This document shows, piece by piece, positions 32,179 through 45,847 of a stretch of 64,000 nt of DNA. The position numbers and the translations under genes were made by a program. The stretch is taken from contig OZ007579.1 of the NCBI GenBank assembly GCA_963931925.1, forward strand, positions 25,885,769 to 25,949,768. The letters are read 5' to 3'. Positions within the stretch are counted from its first letter, which is position 1, and every line of letters starts with the position of its first letter. This DNA comes from Onchidella celtica. Its lineage: Eukaryota > Mollusca > Gastropoda > Systellommatophora > Onchidiidae. The notes under the pieces are model-generated. The model did no database searches, was not told the DNA's origin, and saw only the letters and a list, made by a program, of their open reading frames with translations.

Positions 32179-33112
32179 ATCAATCACGGCCAAAGATATC
32201 GTTCTAAACCTTGGGTAAACGAAATCGCTCATCAGCAAGACCAATGCTATGAACATCGTTCCATCATCAGGACATAATGAGCTCAGACGTGATATAATTG
32301 CTCACAATTCATTGTCCAGAAGGTTTGACGGCTCGATCTAGTGAGAGAGACTAGTTTCTGTCTCCCCAATACGCACAGTGCGCAAGGTAATACTGAATTC
32401 CGCAGTTCACATGTCACACAAAAACCGAAGCTAAACTTGACTCAGAGGGCGCCAGTCTCACGATCTGCCATGTCACGGCTCCAGGCAGGGTTTTCAGATA
32501 CTCAGATACGCGGAAGTAAATGCAGCTCCCCTATGGCACATGCAACAGACTAACGAATAACATGCAGCCACGGAGCTTTTTTCGCCTGCCGTGCAACCTG
32601 CTCGAGAATCCACGTAACAAATTTATTCAAGGGCCTGATACGGGACATTAAAAGTGAAATACAGGGACAATAAAAGTTACAAATGCACATGTATCAGCGG
32701 CAAACTTTCATTTCGCTGGCTCTATCATGAAACCGCGTAAGTGCCAAGAATCTTTTTACAGGAAAGAAAAACAAGACTGTCTAATATTAATAACAATGTA
32801 TTCCTTATCTTACATACATTTTAGTTGTATACGTGAACATTTCAAATTATTGTACTTCGCTTCAGTTAATAGAAAAAAAACAAACAAATTCCTTCAAGTA
32901 GTACACAGAATATTTATCACCAAAACAAAAATTGCCATGACCATTTGTGTGAATGCACTTGTGGGTTTCATGATAGGGCAGGCGATTTGTCAGGGGAGAA
33001 GGGAATGGTGATGGTGGTGGCTGAAAGGGGCGGGGGGAAGGGTGTCAATGCCAACATAGCCAGAAACCCTACGAAAATTGCCAGCGGTAAGACATAACTG
33101 TGAGACTGAGAG
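32179..33112. other. Non-coding
   Basis: No gene recognised; ordinary unique sequence. Confidence 0.4.
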
Positions 33113-33293
33113 CAGTGGCGGATCTAGTGTAGCACTAATGAAGCTTAAGTTTCGGAGCCCCTAATCCCCGAGGAGCCTTGAAGAAACTTTTTTTAATGAG
33201 AGAATTTTGGATGTTGCCCTATTGTTGCTGATTATGAAAGGGCTCCATATCAGTTCAAGCTTCAGGGTTCCCAAAATGTAGGTCTGCCAGTGG
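33113..33293 (-). mobile_element. hAT-like MITE, 181 bp, second copy
   Basis: The plus strand starts CAGTGGCGGATCTAG and ends GTAGGTCTGCCAGTGG. It is the inverted counterpart of the element at 16842-17020, with shared AATGAAGCTTAAG and CATTTTGGGA-type blocks. An exact 8-bp target duplication ACTGAGAG lies at 33105-33112 and 33294-33301. Confidence 0.9.
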
Positions 33294-33301
33294 ACTGAGA
33301 G

Positions 33302-35489
33302 AATGAAATCATGCACAATTCATTTTGAGAGCTCAAAACTGAAGCCTTTGTGGCAACAGTGAAACAAAACTTAATATCTCTCTGTTCCTCTAATATAAAC
33401 AGTCATTTACTGACAAATGCTAGAGTTGTATCTGCATCAACAACTACTACCATGTTCAATAGGATTAATGCAGGCCAGGGTTGGTAAACTTATTATACCT
33501 CATTAACTGGTTACAGCACACTGACACTAGATAATGACCAAGGGAGACAAAAGATGACCAAGGGGGGCAATACAAGCGAAGTAATGATGAACTGATTATC
33601 AGAGGCTTTGATCACTGAATAGAACAACAGGAATTGTGTCACACTGTGTAATGTGATCCCCTTCGAATCTGATGAATCTCATTTTGCAAAGCTTTAACCT
33701 TATGAAGAAATGCACAGCTACCAAATTACAGTATTTGAAAACGGAGAAGGAAGAAGTGTTGGAGTAAGAATTTGGATTTTACAGCAAATGAGCTGAATGA
33801 CAGCAATACTGCACCCCGCTCGGTTCACTGGGGAGAAACCCTATTGTTAAAATATGACAAGTAGGAAATAGCTCACGATAAGAAGTTGATCCACTAAAAA
33901 GAAAAATGTATGTTCAGAGAATTGGAAATGCCTCAAAAGAGATAAAAGAAAAGTTCTCACAATGCATTAAATGAGGCAAAACAGGACAAAAATTTTCAAA
34001 CACAGAGGTTGGGGGGGGGGGGGGGGGGGGAGTAGAGTTACACCAGAAATGCAGGCAGAATCAACATATTCCTGTTTCCTCAAGCATATAACTTCTCCCT
34101 AACAATGTATGTGATCACATTTATATAAATTCATTCAACCTCTGACATACATACTCATAACCCTACTAAGTATAAAAATCGCCCCATCTTTGCCGTTCCT
34201 CATTTTGACAAAGCATTACTGATATCTGCCCTGAATGCATCCCTTTACAATATAATATGGTTTTCTCTAAATTTGATAGTTTCAGCAGCTACTGAAGATA
34301 AGGTAATAATCACATGACAGAGATCCACAAAAGTTGTATTAACTAGGGTATATAATCAGTAATGTTCCTGTAGTTTCTTAAAACACCTGGCTGAAGAGCT
34401 TTGTTTCTTGACGGCCTCAGCTTAAAGCCGCTGGCCCTTACAGAGATTAACTGATTAGATGTGAAGTACACAAACTGGGATTGACAGTTTGACTGTGATG
34501 TATTTCTTGTGTTTTTTGTTGTGTTCTGTTCAAGGACATTTTTGCACATAATGTAGATCAAATGAGCTCCCCTTCTTGTTTCCACCAAAAAAGAAACAAA
34601 AGCCGAATTTCAGAATTAGTTACTTTGTGCCTGAGACCACCAAATGTATTCACTTTCTAAGTTTTGTGAATTGTATGCACCTCAACAACTACTGCGCCTT
34701 TCATTCGGATTTCTGGACACAAGCATTCGTATGATAATGTTTGCATCTTGCTATCCTGCACATAACTCGACAATGGACATCATTCAATGCCATGCTCTTC
34801 TCTACATAATCTTAATGCCATTTTTAACAGTCAGAAAATGTTCTGATTCTCTCTGCAACATGATTATTGTCAGTGTCCTGGCCAAACTGTCTAACTCTGA
34901 AATTTTCCAATATTCACTTTTTTTTGGCTCCTTCAATTTTTAACGCCGATTTCACACCTGATATGCCTGTCCATTTTCTTTTGTGTACAAATTACACGAG
35001 TGCCACAGTGTCAATTAGTGGGGAATTTTTTTCTCCTCAGGCGGTAACATTTTTGGGAGGAGAATGCCATATGAAGTATAAGACTTTAGTCTCGCACCTA
35101 TTTCATGTTCTGGCAACTGCCCGCACACAGACGCTCCTAAAGTCACTCCCTTATAATATACTTGTTGTGTAACTCAAATGGAACTCCTCCCAAATTTGGT
35201 CTCTGGGAGAAATGCGGTTTTGTCACGACATCGACATGGTAACTACTTTGTTCCACTGACTGTACAATATCCCTTGTCCTGCGTTGAGTGAACTCGTCTA
35301 TGTAACGCCTTGTGCAGGGATAGCCAGTGGTCAGTCACCCGATGATTCACGTTGCCGATAACCTCCGCGGTCAGGCCAATCGGGTCCTTTTTAATATATA
35401 TGTATACCATGTTTACTTTCGGACGCAATAACAATAATGGTGGATAAATCGTAAGCGACCCCTAAGATATTTGGAGAAAATACTTGTGA
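33302..35489. other. Non-coding
   Basis: No gene recognised. A G20 homopolymer lies at 34011-34030. Open frames at 34343-34588, 34644-34943 and 35243-35434 show no family signature. Confidence 0.4.
34011..34030. repeat. G20 homopolymer
   Basis: Twenty uninterrupted G, the longest in the window. Confidence 0.95.
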
Positions 35490-35491
35490 TA

Positions 35492-36028
35492 TGTGAGTGT
35501 GCATGGGAAAACCCACAATAAGTCGTAAACATGACATTTTGAGTTCTGTACACATAATAAAAGACAAGACATTTCTGATAAATTGAAGTCAGTGACCCCC
35601 CTAAAACAAGATTTTGAGAAAACGGCACTTAATCCTAAAAGTGGCAATAGCTAATTGACCCATTAATATTGGAGTGATTGGTGTTAGGAGACCGTAGTCT
35701 AATAACTAAGCCGTTATAGAGATCATACTGAGTAGTGTTCACTGCTCATCTACAGTTTACCCTGTAACATGCCACGGTCCCCTAAACAACAGCCAAGTCG
35801 GAAGTTTTTGGATCTTGTTAGGAGACTGTAGTCTAATTACAAAGCCTTTATAGAGATCTTAGTGAGTAGTGTTCACTGCTCGTCTACAGTTTACCTTGTA
35901 ACAAGCCACGGTCCCCTAAACAACAGCCAAGTTGGAAGTTTGTGTCAGACCCATATTTTCACTTCAAAGCCGTTTTTCTCAAAATCAGCTCTGTCGACAT
36001 ATTGTGGGTTTTCTCATGCACACTCACA
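35492..36028. mobile_element. TA-flanked MITE, 537 bp, copy A
   Basis: The ends TGTGAGTGTGCATGGGAAAA..CCCACAATAAGTCG and CGACATATTGTGGG..TTTTCTCATGCACACTCACA are 36-bp inverted repeats with about two mismatches. They are flanked by TA on both sides, as for Tc1/mariner-type elements. Inside are two tandem units about 134 bp apart (35684 and 35818). Each unit has its own inverted ends, TTAGGAGACCG and CGGTCCCCTAA. Copy B is at 56740. Non-coding. Confidence 0.9.
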
Positions 36029-36029
36029 T

Positions 36030-37109
36030 ATGGTGCAATAAGTACTATTGCTAACTAGAAGGCCCATATATAATCAAGAATTTTCCGCTTTTACATGCCA
36101 TTTAACATGTTTTATCCTTTTCCCCAGAGCTCTGCGCTTTTTTTTTTGGTCCCTGAGTCAGGCCATTCAGGTGAACAAATTATTTTTTACCCCAGGCACT
36201 TAATGTACTAACTACATGTATCATGACATTGCCTTCACCCTCCTCCACTATGTGAAGGTTCAACTTCTATGATGTTAGTTTTCTTAGCACACCTTTAGCA
36301 AGAGATTTGATTTCCACGAGGAGCAATTTTGTTATACAATAAATTGGCCTCCTACAGGGCTTGCTTTGCCAAATATCTTACAAAATAGTGGCCTCGTGGG
36401 CCTTGCATGTTGCGCAAAGAGGCCAATATAGTGGCCCCCCACAGGATGAGGAATATACATATGCAGTGCCATATTATAGTAACTGACTGGACATGGTTCT
36501 CACTCATGATAACAGACACCACAACCAATTACATTTACAATGTTCATCCGGGATGAAACACTCCATCAACAATGCACCATCTGGCTTGCACAATGTATTT
36601 GACTAACATACCAAGCGCATGCATCATCGATTTCTGTACGGGAGGACAATACAGCGTCAGTGTCGAAGTTACAGACAGCCCATAACTGTTGTTGTAGACT
36701 GTGCTTTCAAATGCACGCTTCAACTTGACATCTCTCAACTATTACACTGCAAATGTCATTTCTCTTTCAAACAGATCATCAGGCTTTAAACAGTCTTACC
36801 CGGTCTGCTTTGCTGCTGAAAATATTTCAATTACAAACCATCTGGGGCTAATGATTACAATGTGCAACATAATGGATCTATGAGTAACACTAAACATAAC
36901 CCTTCGACTTTATAAAGTAAGACAAGAATTTCAGAGTCAAACTGTATATTAGATCGAGATCTAGACTAGATCTACGCGTGGCTTAAATATATCGATGCGT
37001 GATAAGACCAGTGAAGACAGGCGTAAATATTATCTCAGTACTCACGGAACAGTATAATATTGCACGTCCTGTCTGTATGACACAGACCTTTTTATCACTC
37101 GGCCATCAA
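36030..37109. other. Non-coding
   Basis: No gene recognised. Near 36340-36445 GGCCTCCTACAGGGC and GAGGCCAATATAGTGGCCCC give a weak foldback of unknown origin. Confidence 0.4.
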
Positions 37110-37172
37110 GTTTGTCACGTGATAGTTTGTTTTGGTGTAGAGTGTGCTGCTAAAAATAGACTCAACCCGGAA
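37110..37172 (+). promoter_or_regulatory. Candidate promoter: E-box and ETS-like site
   Basis: The palindromic TCACGTGA (37116-37123) lies about 50 bp before ACCCGGAAATG (37165-37175), where an ETS/GABP-type CCGGAA directly precedes an ATG. Both elements are common in housekeeping promoters near the start site. This is inference from motif content only. Confidence 0.35.
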
Positions 37173-37299
37173 ATGCTAGAGTTACCCATGGAGTTACCAA
37201 GAGAAAGCATTCATGCAAAGGCGGTGTTGGAGTTGCTCAAAAGAGTATCTTATCTCCCTTTATGTAGAAATCTGAACTCAATCCCTTTTACTGACAGGT
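37173..37299 (+). CDS. Possible first coding exon, unknown gene
   Basis: An ATG (A at -3) opens 42 codons (MLELPMELPRESIHAKAVLE and onward through LLKRVSYLPLCRNL) and runs to an excellent donor, GACAG|GTAAGT, in phase 2. The frame is also open upstream from 36999. I do not recognise the protein. A possible continuation in matching phase is 40680-40780 (ahead of a GTACAC donor), but its acceptor is weak. The upstream motifs support a real 5' exon; a chance ORF cannot be excluded. Confidence 0.35.
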
Positions 37300-40200
37300 A
37301 AGTAGTGCGGGGAGATGGGGCGCAGGGGTGATTGCCAGGAGAGCACAATTCTTAGGGGTGCAAAATTTCAAAGAAAAAATATCAATCATTTAAAAAAAAA
37401 ACATGTTTAGCGTCCTCCCCCTCACACAGAAAATTTTCGAATGTTCGAACATTCTACTATTTCTCAACAGGATGGGGGGCAAATATAGGCGTTGCCGTGT
37501 AACATGTGACACTATTTTTCTCGCTAATTACAGCCACGCTGTCCCCATAATATAATTCTTATCGGTGAACTAAATAAAGCCTATATTTATCAGCTATCAC
37601 CATATGAACTTCAATTATCAATTTCTCAAAGGCTGACGAAAAAGGCGTTAGAACCATGTCATTCAAAGAGAACGATTTTCTGCTATCGTTCAGACAAATA
37701 AGGAGGCACCCAACAACAATATTTTCACCCCGATATTTTCACAGTGAAAATACATGAAGGCCTACTTTAAATTTTTAATTGCCACAGCAATAAGAGATCC
37801 CCGAACTGAGACACTATCAAAAACTACTTTCCAGGCTTTCGTGAACTTTGCATAGAGAAATGCTCACTTCAAAAATAATTCAACAATTTTCTTATTGTGC
37901 ACTGAATTCCGTTCAGAGGGACTAAAATAGCTGTTTGAGAAAATAAGACTAGTGGAAAAAAAAAACCAAAACAAACCAAAAAAGTGGCACGGGGACTCCA
38001 GCACACATTACCCTACATAGCTACACTACGTGTGCCGTTTGAATATGTGGTTGCGAGAGCACTTTTCCCATGACATGGACGATCCTAAGTCTAATACTAT
38101 AGCATCAGTTGCCCCTTAAGATCTAAGGAAGTAGGTTCTAATCCGTATGTTTTGTCCTGCCTACCCCCGACCAAACTCCACCCCAACTCTCAGTCCCTCA
38201 GTAGCGCCTTAAGGGAGGAAACTCGCCAGACCCTAAGCTTTACAGGCTAGTTGGGCATGACTAGCCGTGCGAGTGCCTTGGTCGACCGCCGACCTCGACG
38301 CTACATGGAAGCTGGAGCCAGTGACCACCCAGGTTTCCCCAAAGTGGCTGTTCTGTACTATAAATAAATTTTGGATTTTCTTATATGACACAGAATCCAT
38401 ACATTGTCTGCCATTATGGGTTTGACCTCATTATGCATAAACTTAAATATTAAATCCATTTCTTTACAAAACTTACTTAAAATATATGGTTTTCACTCAA
38501 ACACGTCCGACGAACACTATAAACTAAAGATACACGTCTTGTCATAGAAATAAGGCAATAAATACGATTTTTTGCAAAAACTATGAACTACACACATGAT
38601 TACCAACCTTTCCCCATGACACTCTCTTGGTTTTTATCAACAAATCGGAAACAGGTGGGAATCGATACCATTATTTATTCTAATTTAAGTTGAATGCCAC
38701 TACAGATTGAATACTTTCTTTTGTAAGATCCTCGTAAATATGACATTTTTTTTCTTGCACTTATATCCGTTTTTTTCCTGTGGTTTACAAGTTTGAATAA
38801 AATACATCTCACAGAACATTAGAATGATTTCATAATAGCTTTTCTCTGACATTATAAGAAAGTGTCTATTTAGGATTCTGAATTCGATACTAAATAGACA
38901 CACCCATTAACAGAGAGATGACCTCACCGCTGTTAACCTAAGAATGACTTCTAAATTATGATACACATCGTCAATGTCATGGCCAAACTGCCTATCACGT
39001 GGAAATAAAATTTTACAGAAGGGAAAAAGTGTTACAGTGCAAACTGATTGATAGCAAAGAGTTATTTTTAACACTCTCCTGTTAGTAGGTAGTCCAAACT
39101 GCCGTGCTAAAGGGGCGAAATCCCATTTTGGAATAATTTTAGGCCAACATTACAAGACTATTACTGCTGTGTATTTATATGAAAGGCATGTATCCTACAT
39201 ATACATCAAAATAAAGTTCAATCATTCCTCTGACAAAATATATTTCCTTTTGTAGTTTAATGTGTTTGGGTGTGTGTTTTTATAGCTTGAACAGGGCATA
39301 GTCTTGCCGTTTTCGTTCTGAGCTGCGCATACTGAATTGGCCCCCTCATAACAAAGGGTAGCATAGCGTTGCACTGACGTAGTGCGCGTGTTTGAAAATG
39401 ACTCACACAGAAGGGCAGATAAATAATGTTTAATTCAATGTATTTTTCATCGTGTTTTAAGTTGAAATTCCTTTAAAAATCATTTGTTGAAAAGTTTGTT
39501 GACCAAGAAACTGGCGGAAACTTTAATAGATCAGGATCAAATTTATACATATAAAAAATATCAGCCTTTGTATTATAAGGGTATGTCAAGATCAGACATG
39601 GGGCAGGGCCGACTGTTTTTATAGGCCCACCCAATGCTTAATTTTGTCACCTTTGTCTGACACTCAGTGCTAAGTCAATGGTGACACGTTGGCCTCCTTT
39701 TCCATTCAAAACAACAACAACAACATTATTTTTGTCTCCCTTGTAAGAGTTCACATAAAATTGAGTCGGATGAAGTTTGATGACTAAAGAAAGTAAAATA
39801 AGATGCTTGTATTATATGGCCAGCTCTATTCAGTCCTCTACCTAGAGGCCCGAATAGACAAAAAAAACACTGTTACTCTATCCAGGCCTCTACCTGAAGG
39901 CCAGAATAGGCACTCCCGCATTATATTCAAAAAAAAATTGAGCATAGTGGAAACTAAGAATTTTTAATGTCATGTCTCAATAAACCGTCATTCTCTGATC
40001 GGTCAAAGTTGGTCTATCATGCAATTTGAAAAAGGTGTTTTTTCACTTTTGAAAATGCCATAACTTTCAAAGCCTTTAAGCCAGAATAGTAAATTTGGTA
40101 TCAAAATTCCCAGAAAAGCAAACTCCATCAGATGTAACAATAACAAGTGAGATATTATAAAAAGTAATCCTACATAGAATTCTGACATCAGATTAATTAA

Positions 40201-43200
40201 ACAAAATGAGATCATTTTTATGTAGGTTTTAAGAAGGAATAAGGTCGTACTTTTATCAGATTTGCCCCCTCAGAACAATGTCATTCTGACACAATTGCAG
40301 TCGGAACAAGGTCGTTTCTGAGCATTTTTCCTACATTCGATATCTTATGTCTGAATGATGCCATTCTGACAAGCAAACGAGGTCAACCCGATGTAGAAAT
40401 CCAACATCGGATTGATGTAGGGCTGCTGGTTGGCATTTGTACGGAAAACTAATGTAATATAAACCAAACGTCAAAGAGCGAGTCTCCACATCCATTTTTT
40501 TTATTTCAAGAAAAAACTAACTTTTTTGTTTATTCAAGTCCGAGTCCCATCAAATTTTAGGAAGTAAGGTACGTATGTTCATGGGCCTCTCCGTTCATTA
40601 TCGCTCGTAAAGTTATTTCCCCGATTATGCCTGGCTCTCAGGATTATTCCCCTTGTTAGATTGCCTTGTCGCTGGTTAGGATGTCGGCTGGATGTCTGTT
40701 TGATGTGCGCAATCCACCATGCCGGTGGCCCGATCAACGCGATCAAAATCTACATCAATACTCTGTCATTCCGCGGGCAGGTACACACACCTCTTTAGTG
40801 TGTTTTCTGGAAACAACCAGACTCGGTATTCCTTTGCTTTCTGGGTATGACATTGACAAATATGTGTATTTCATAGTCAAAGACTCCAACCAAACTTAGC
40901 ATGTTCATACTTCATATGAAAAAAAAATCACACCATCAATCATGTGGAGAAACTCATACATGCACAAAGTTATACACAATAAAGAGCCAGTGGTGCCTGT
41001 TTTATCTCTAAATCCAACACCTGTCATCAGTATTGGTGCCATTTCAGTTATACGGAAGGTTCAACATAGAGCCTATCTCACTTTCGTTTCAGAAAATAAT
41101 GTTAACAGTATTTTGAAATTATTAGTTAAAGCCAAATTAAAATTAAAACTAACGAAACAATTTTTTCGTAACAAAACTGCAGTGCATGTAGAATGAGTGA
41201 AACATCTGCCTAAATGTAATGGAATAAACGGAATTTAAAGTAAAGTCGAACAGAATTCCCGAATTTTCTTAAGTCTGGTTTCAAATCTCAATTTGGCATG
41301 TCAGACAACAGCGCCATGGCGATCTGGATCTACCCGTTCATCTTTTTACCTGTCTGAACTGCGCTTGAAAAGTATTGAGGGGTTTACGTGTGGCGGGAGG
41401 GGGGGGGTCAAGGGTGAAATCCGCGGTAGTGACATCTTGACATGGTGTGTGAAAATATTTAAAGCAGGGGCAGAGAGAGATGGAGAGAGAGAAGAGAGAG
41501 AGAGAGGGGGGGGAAGGAGGGGTGGAGAAAGAAAGAAAGAGAGATCAGATAACCAAATTCAAACAAGAACTTTATAGGCCTACTTATTTCTTACACTGTA
41601 TTACCATGGACAATCTGGCAATCAAACAATCAGTCAATGAAATACATGTATTTACCTTCTCAACTTGTACAATAAATGCAGTCGCAGACCCTCGTGGACT
41701 TCGCCTTGTCAATGAAAGGTTTCAAAGTATTTGTAGCTTATTTAATATTGCAGATAAAGGTAATCCTTCATTGCTTGGAAAGACCACACCACTTTTGCTT
41801 AGAGTGTGTTTCACGTGTGCAACACACCTGCCTTTTTCCTTTGGATCTAAAGTCTGAGTTAGTTATTACACATAAAGAGTGGACGGGCATTTTATCCTTG
41901 AAATTTTCAGGCAGATGACCCTAAACCTGAAGAGATTCTGCGAAACACATGAAACAAAGTGAGCACAGCTGATAAAACATACTTGTGAGCATGTCTTTGG
42001 GCAGATGGAAAGAGGGGATGGGGAAGCTTGGTGGTGAGCGGTCCAGTTTTCTCGTGACTCGCCTTGCACTGTGGAGCCTCACAAAATAGACCCACCCCAC
42101 CCCCTCTCTCTCTGCCCCCCCCCCCCACCTCCGCCGCAGTTTTTGTTTATGGATGACATAACCCTTCAGTGAACCATCTCAACTGTATCCTTTTAACGCA
42201 TGGCAGCCAATCATTTAGATGGGCCAAAATCTTAATTGTCATAATTGTATGTGATATAAATTTGTATACAATGAATATTTTCTTCGTTATTATTTTCGTA
42301 GTCTTTCGTCTTCTGCATTAAGAGCCCCTTCAGATGAGGCAACTAAATACCTTTTTATTTTTTTGTCTTGTTTGGCTCATTCGCTACACGTCAGCATGTC
42401 GACTCTCGTCCGTCGGTGGCGCTACTCAATATCTAACGCGCATTGGTGGCTCAACAAACGGAGGTTAGCGGCGCTCACGCCCTACAGTGGTTCTGCAAAT
42501 GGGACTTTGCTGATGCAGCCAACGCGCATTACCAGTGCCACCAATGTTTGTCTGTGGCCCAAACTAGTATGACAGTTGTCCTTGGGTTAAGTTTCGAGAT
42601 ACGGTATAGGGCAAAAACGGTAACACTATCACTATGACCTTGGGTCAAAACTGAATTCTTGCCATGAATGGCCTTTTAAACCATGTCTAAAAATTGTCTC
42701 GAAAGCATTAACATTAATGATGTACGTATCCAAAGTATTTGTTCAAAATATTTACTTATTCCTATCGAGTTATGTATTTGCAATTTTTGCAAACATTATT
42801 ATACTACATGTATGATTAAATGTACATGTATTTACTTTAGTTACATTAGTATTTTCTTAAATTGTACAATACATGTGTGCTTGAGGGGTAAGGGGTTCAA
42901 TACAGGACTGGTCGAAAGGACTCAGGGAATGCGAACAGTCCACTGGTCAGGGAGAGCAATCCTGCCTTGCTCCTGGTTCTGGCAATCCACTCTCTGTCAC
43001 TGTTTCAGTTATTGGAACCAGTGACATGCCATTACTATTAGTACACATATCTGGGTCACTGATGTAAAGGCCTACTTCTTTTCAATAATTTAACCATTCA
43101 GAGCGCTCCATGTATTTCTTGCTTATTCATTTTGACACAATTTTCAGGTTCAGAGAAATAAATGGAAGCAAATGAGTTTACCATTTTCAATTCACTGACA

Positions 43201-43299
43201 ATTTTTAATGTTAACTAAATTCGAAAATCAGTTCAGAACATGACTTTTCAGATTAACAATCAGATCTATTATCCACAAGCCTTGTCTTGTCCTGTCACA
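37300..43299. other. Non-coding or unrecognised
   Basis: I see no confident gene here. Contents: a duplicated ~28-bp phrase CCTCTACCT..AGGCC..GAATAG at 39835 and 39885; a weak copy of the TTGACGTCA-type repeat family near 40385-40440; a G-rich run at 41398; a GA microsatellite at 41473-41555; and C runs near 42113. Open frames at 40666, 40942, 41480, 42363 and 42683 lack family resemblance. Confidence 0.35.
41473..41555. repeat. GA microsatellite
   Basis: GA repeats with GGGG and AAAG interruptions. Confidence 0.9.
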
Positions 43300-43520
43300 G
43301 GCATTGTCAATCCACTGCATGCAGGATGTAGCCCTCCAATATTATTAATTCTGTTTTTAGTCCATGCCTGTCCAACTGTATGTACAATATCATCTCTCGT
43401 GGAATCTTCTCGTTCTTTTTCCTTTTCTAGGCATCCATTCAGTGCAACGCCGCGTCCATCTGTTATCTTTCATTTTCGCGATATAGCCAGCCCACTTCTA
43501 TTTTCATCCATAGGTAAACA
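43300..43520 (-). pseudogene. LINE 3' fragment related to the 31-kb LINE
   Basis: Shares TCCACTGCA..GCAGGATGTAGCCCTC, GTCCATCTGTTATCTT and the following GCCCA.T.CTATTTT block with the 3' part of the LINE at 31034-32038, in the same orientation, but is much more diverged. It represents an older copy or a sister family. Confidence 0.6.
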
Positions 43521-45841
43521 TACTGTTTTTTTTACAAGTATGTTGAGAATGATTGTGATCAGAAGACAAAAGCACTCAGATTCCTCCCACCAACAGTTTG
43601 GCAAAAATTACTCCTTGTATAATTCAGCAATTTAATCTTGTAGTGGTATAGGTCAGTTATATCTCCTACTTCAGCAGAAAACCTGACATGAAATCTCAAA
43701 CGTATTTGGAAGGATGCTCACTGGCACATCAATTCTGATGAAGATGTACCGTGCATACTGTGATATATTTGTACCTCAGCGAGTGAAAAAATTACGAGCA
43801 AAATGTTTTTAAATCATTGGCTGAATAATTTAAGATTTGGCTTTACAAGATATAGTCATTGATTATTTCCATTTGTATTTATATTTTCTTTTTTTTTTTG
43901 TTGCAAATTTTGACATTTTCCTCTAGCACCTATCCATTAAAGAATCTGATACAAATTGAACTTTATTTTTTTTAAAGAAGTATTAAATTTTTAAAAGACA
44001 TCCTATTCATGCTCCCACTCAATGAAGTTATTTTAGAAATGAAATGGAGGGATGGGTGAAAATGTTCTGGACTGTTTTTGAAACATTTCTGAAGCAGCCA
44101 AGGTGTAACAGGGTGATAGATTGGCAAGGTATAACTAGTAGTTATAATAATATTGTGCCTATAACTAGCGTGGGAAGATAGTTAACGGCGGGGAGACAGA
44201 GTCATTGTAGGCCAGAGGGGGAAAGTATGGGATGCAACTGAAGCGCTTTGACACCCGAAAAGGGTAGTGTTTACTTGACCGCCGTACTTGTCGATCAGAT
44301 CACCTGGGAATTGCTTGGGGGGTAGAGCTGTTTCAATAGTATTTGACGTGGAGCCGACGGGGGTGGCTATTAGGATAACTAATGCACACTCGGTGGGCGT
44401 CTTGGGACGCTACCTGACTGGGTATAAATCCCCGAACGCTCCTTCCAACTTCAGACCGCTGAGAGCACTCACCAGCTTCGTGCCGAAGAGGAGACCACAA
44501 CCGCAACTGTAACTTTGTACTAGTCTTGTGAGTGGGGAGGGTCAGGGAACCCGCAAACATCCTTTGTCAGAGCGTGGTATCTTTGGTATCTTGTCGGCAT
44601 TTGAGCTGTTGCTGAGTGGTAAGTTAATTGTACGATGTATGTGTATTTTACTTAATGTTCATGATTGCAGAACCTAAATCTAGTGGGTTTACTTTGGTAT
44701 AACTACTGCCTCTGAGAGAGTCACGGAAACGCCGTTACATATGTGTTACGAAACCTTATAGGATGGGGTCTGTTAGAGAGAGCGTTATTCTTCGTGGGGA
44801 ACGTGTAAATATCATTAAAACTGTGTTGATCGTTTATTCTATTGCCTATATGGGAGTCTATGGAGTATGGGAGCTGCAGCCTGACTTATAACAGTGTCAG
44901 CGGTTAAAAGTGTTAATGATGAATATCCGTCATGGAGTAAGTATGGAAGTCATGCCTTCCAGCAGTAGATTAGGACTTTGCGATTGTTTTTCTACAGAGG
45001 AGGAAGAACAACACCTTCTTGGCTTCTCAACTTCTTGTCCTTTGATTAACGACATCGTAGCGTCTTGGCTTCCCGACCTATTGGTACCTGCCGATACCTG
45101 TTGATCTAACTGCGCAGTCAAGCCAGGGTAGAGAGGAAGAACCAGTGCCCAGATAGCGCCATACACCCCTAAAGGAGAGGTTTCCTTATGCTGAATGTTC
45201 CCATGTGTTTTATAAAATGTGCTAGAAATTGAATATTACGAAGCCATTTAATTAGCATGTACTGATTTGCATCAACTTCATTCCATCGAAATTCACATGA
45301 AATTGTATGACCTAGGTTCCTATTATTATTGAATGAATTAATAATTATTGTATATATGTAAGCAATACAAATATCGTTTGTTATAACTTATAGAAGAGAG
45401 ATAGTCGATTATTTAGTGTGTTTGTGCCGTGCCCATCACGGCTGGTGTCAGAAGAAAGTTAGTGAGAGAAAGTGGAAACATCACACAAGGTTTATCTTGT
45501 TTTATTTGAAAGAAAGCATGGTGGACATACAAACACATTTTTCTTTGTTGCAAGCTTCTGTAAGGCTGGAAATTTTGAAAATCATTGGTGAGCTGGGTTT
45601 ACCTCAACACTGACAGGTATATGTAGAAAAAGCATTGAGGAATTCTTTAAATATCAGCCTAAACCAGCCTCTTTTCACATACAAGACCAGAAAACAACAA
45701 CAACAAAATATACAAAAAACAAACAAGCAAAGAAACGCCCAAAATTACAATAAAGGAAGTTTTATTATTTGGTACACTAGTCAACAGCTTGATCAACAAT
45801 ATGATCACTGGCCAACATTCAATAACCTAATGTTTCATGAT
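43521..45841. other. Unassigned; LTR-like promoter segment at 44.4 kb
   Basis: No gene recognised. At 44420-44500 GGGTATAAATCC is followed about 25-30 bp later by TTCAGACC and an exon-like GC-rich stretch. Together with TGTAACAG at 44104 this suggests a solo LTR, but I could not match both ends or a target duplication. An ORF at 45416-45613 ends near CTGACAG|GTATAT but contains a stop before the donor. Confidence 0.3.
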
Positions 45842-45847
45842 TAAGAG

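Noticed and set aside
35243-35434. 63-codon minus-strand ORF with plausible composition
   Set aside because: No recognised motif and no splice sites that would join it to another exon.
42363-42637. Two overlapping ORFs near 42.4 kb
   Set aside because: No recognisable domain and no splice context; repeated ACGCGCATT phrases suggest a minor local duplication.
44104-44739. Solo LTR around the TATA-containing segment
   Set aside because: Start and end candidates do not share a target duplication, so the borders are not supported.
44930-45166. Overlapping ORFs on both strands
   Set aside because: No family resemblance and no flanking gene structure.
45416-45613. Possible exon ending at a GTATAT donor
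   Set aside because: The best reading frame stops just before the donor and no partner exon was found.
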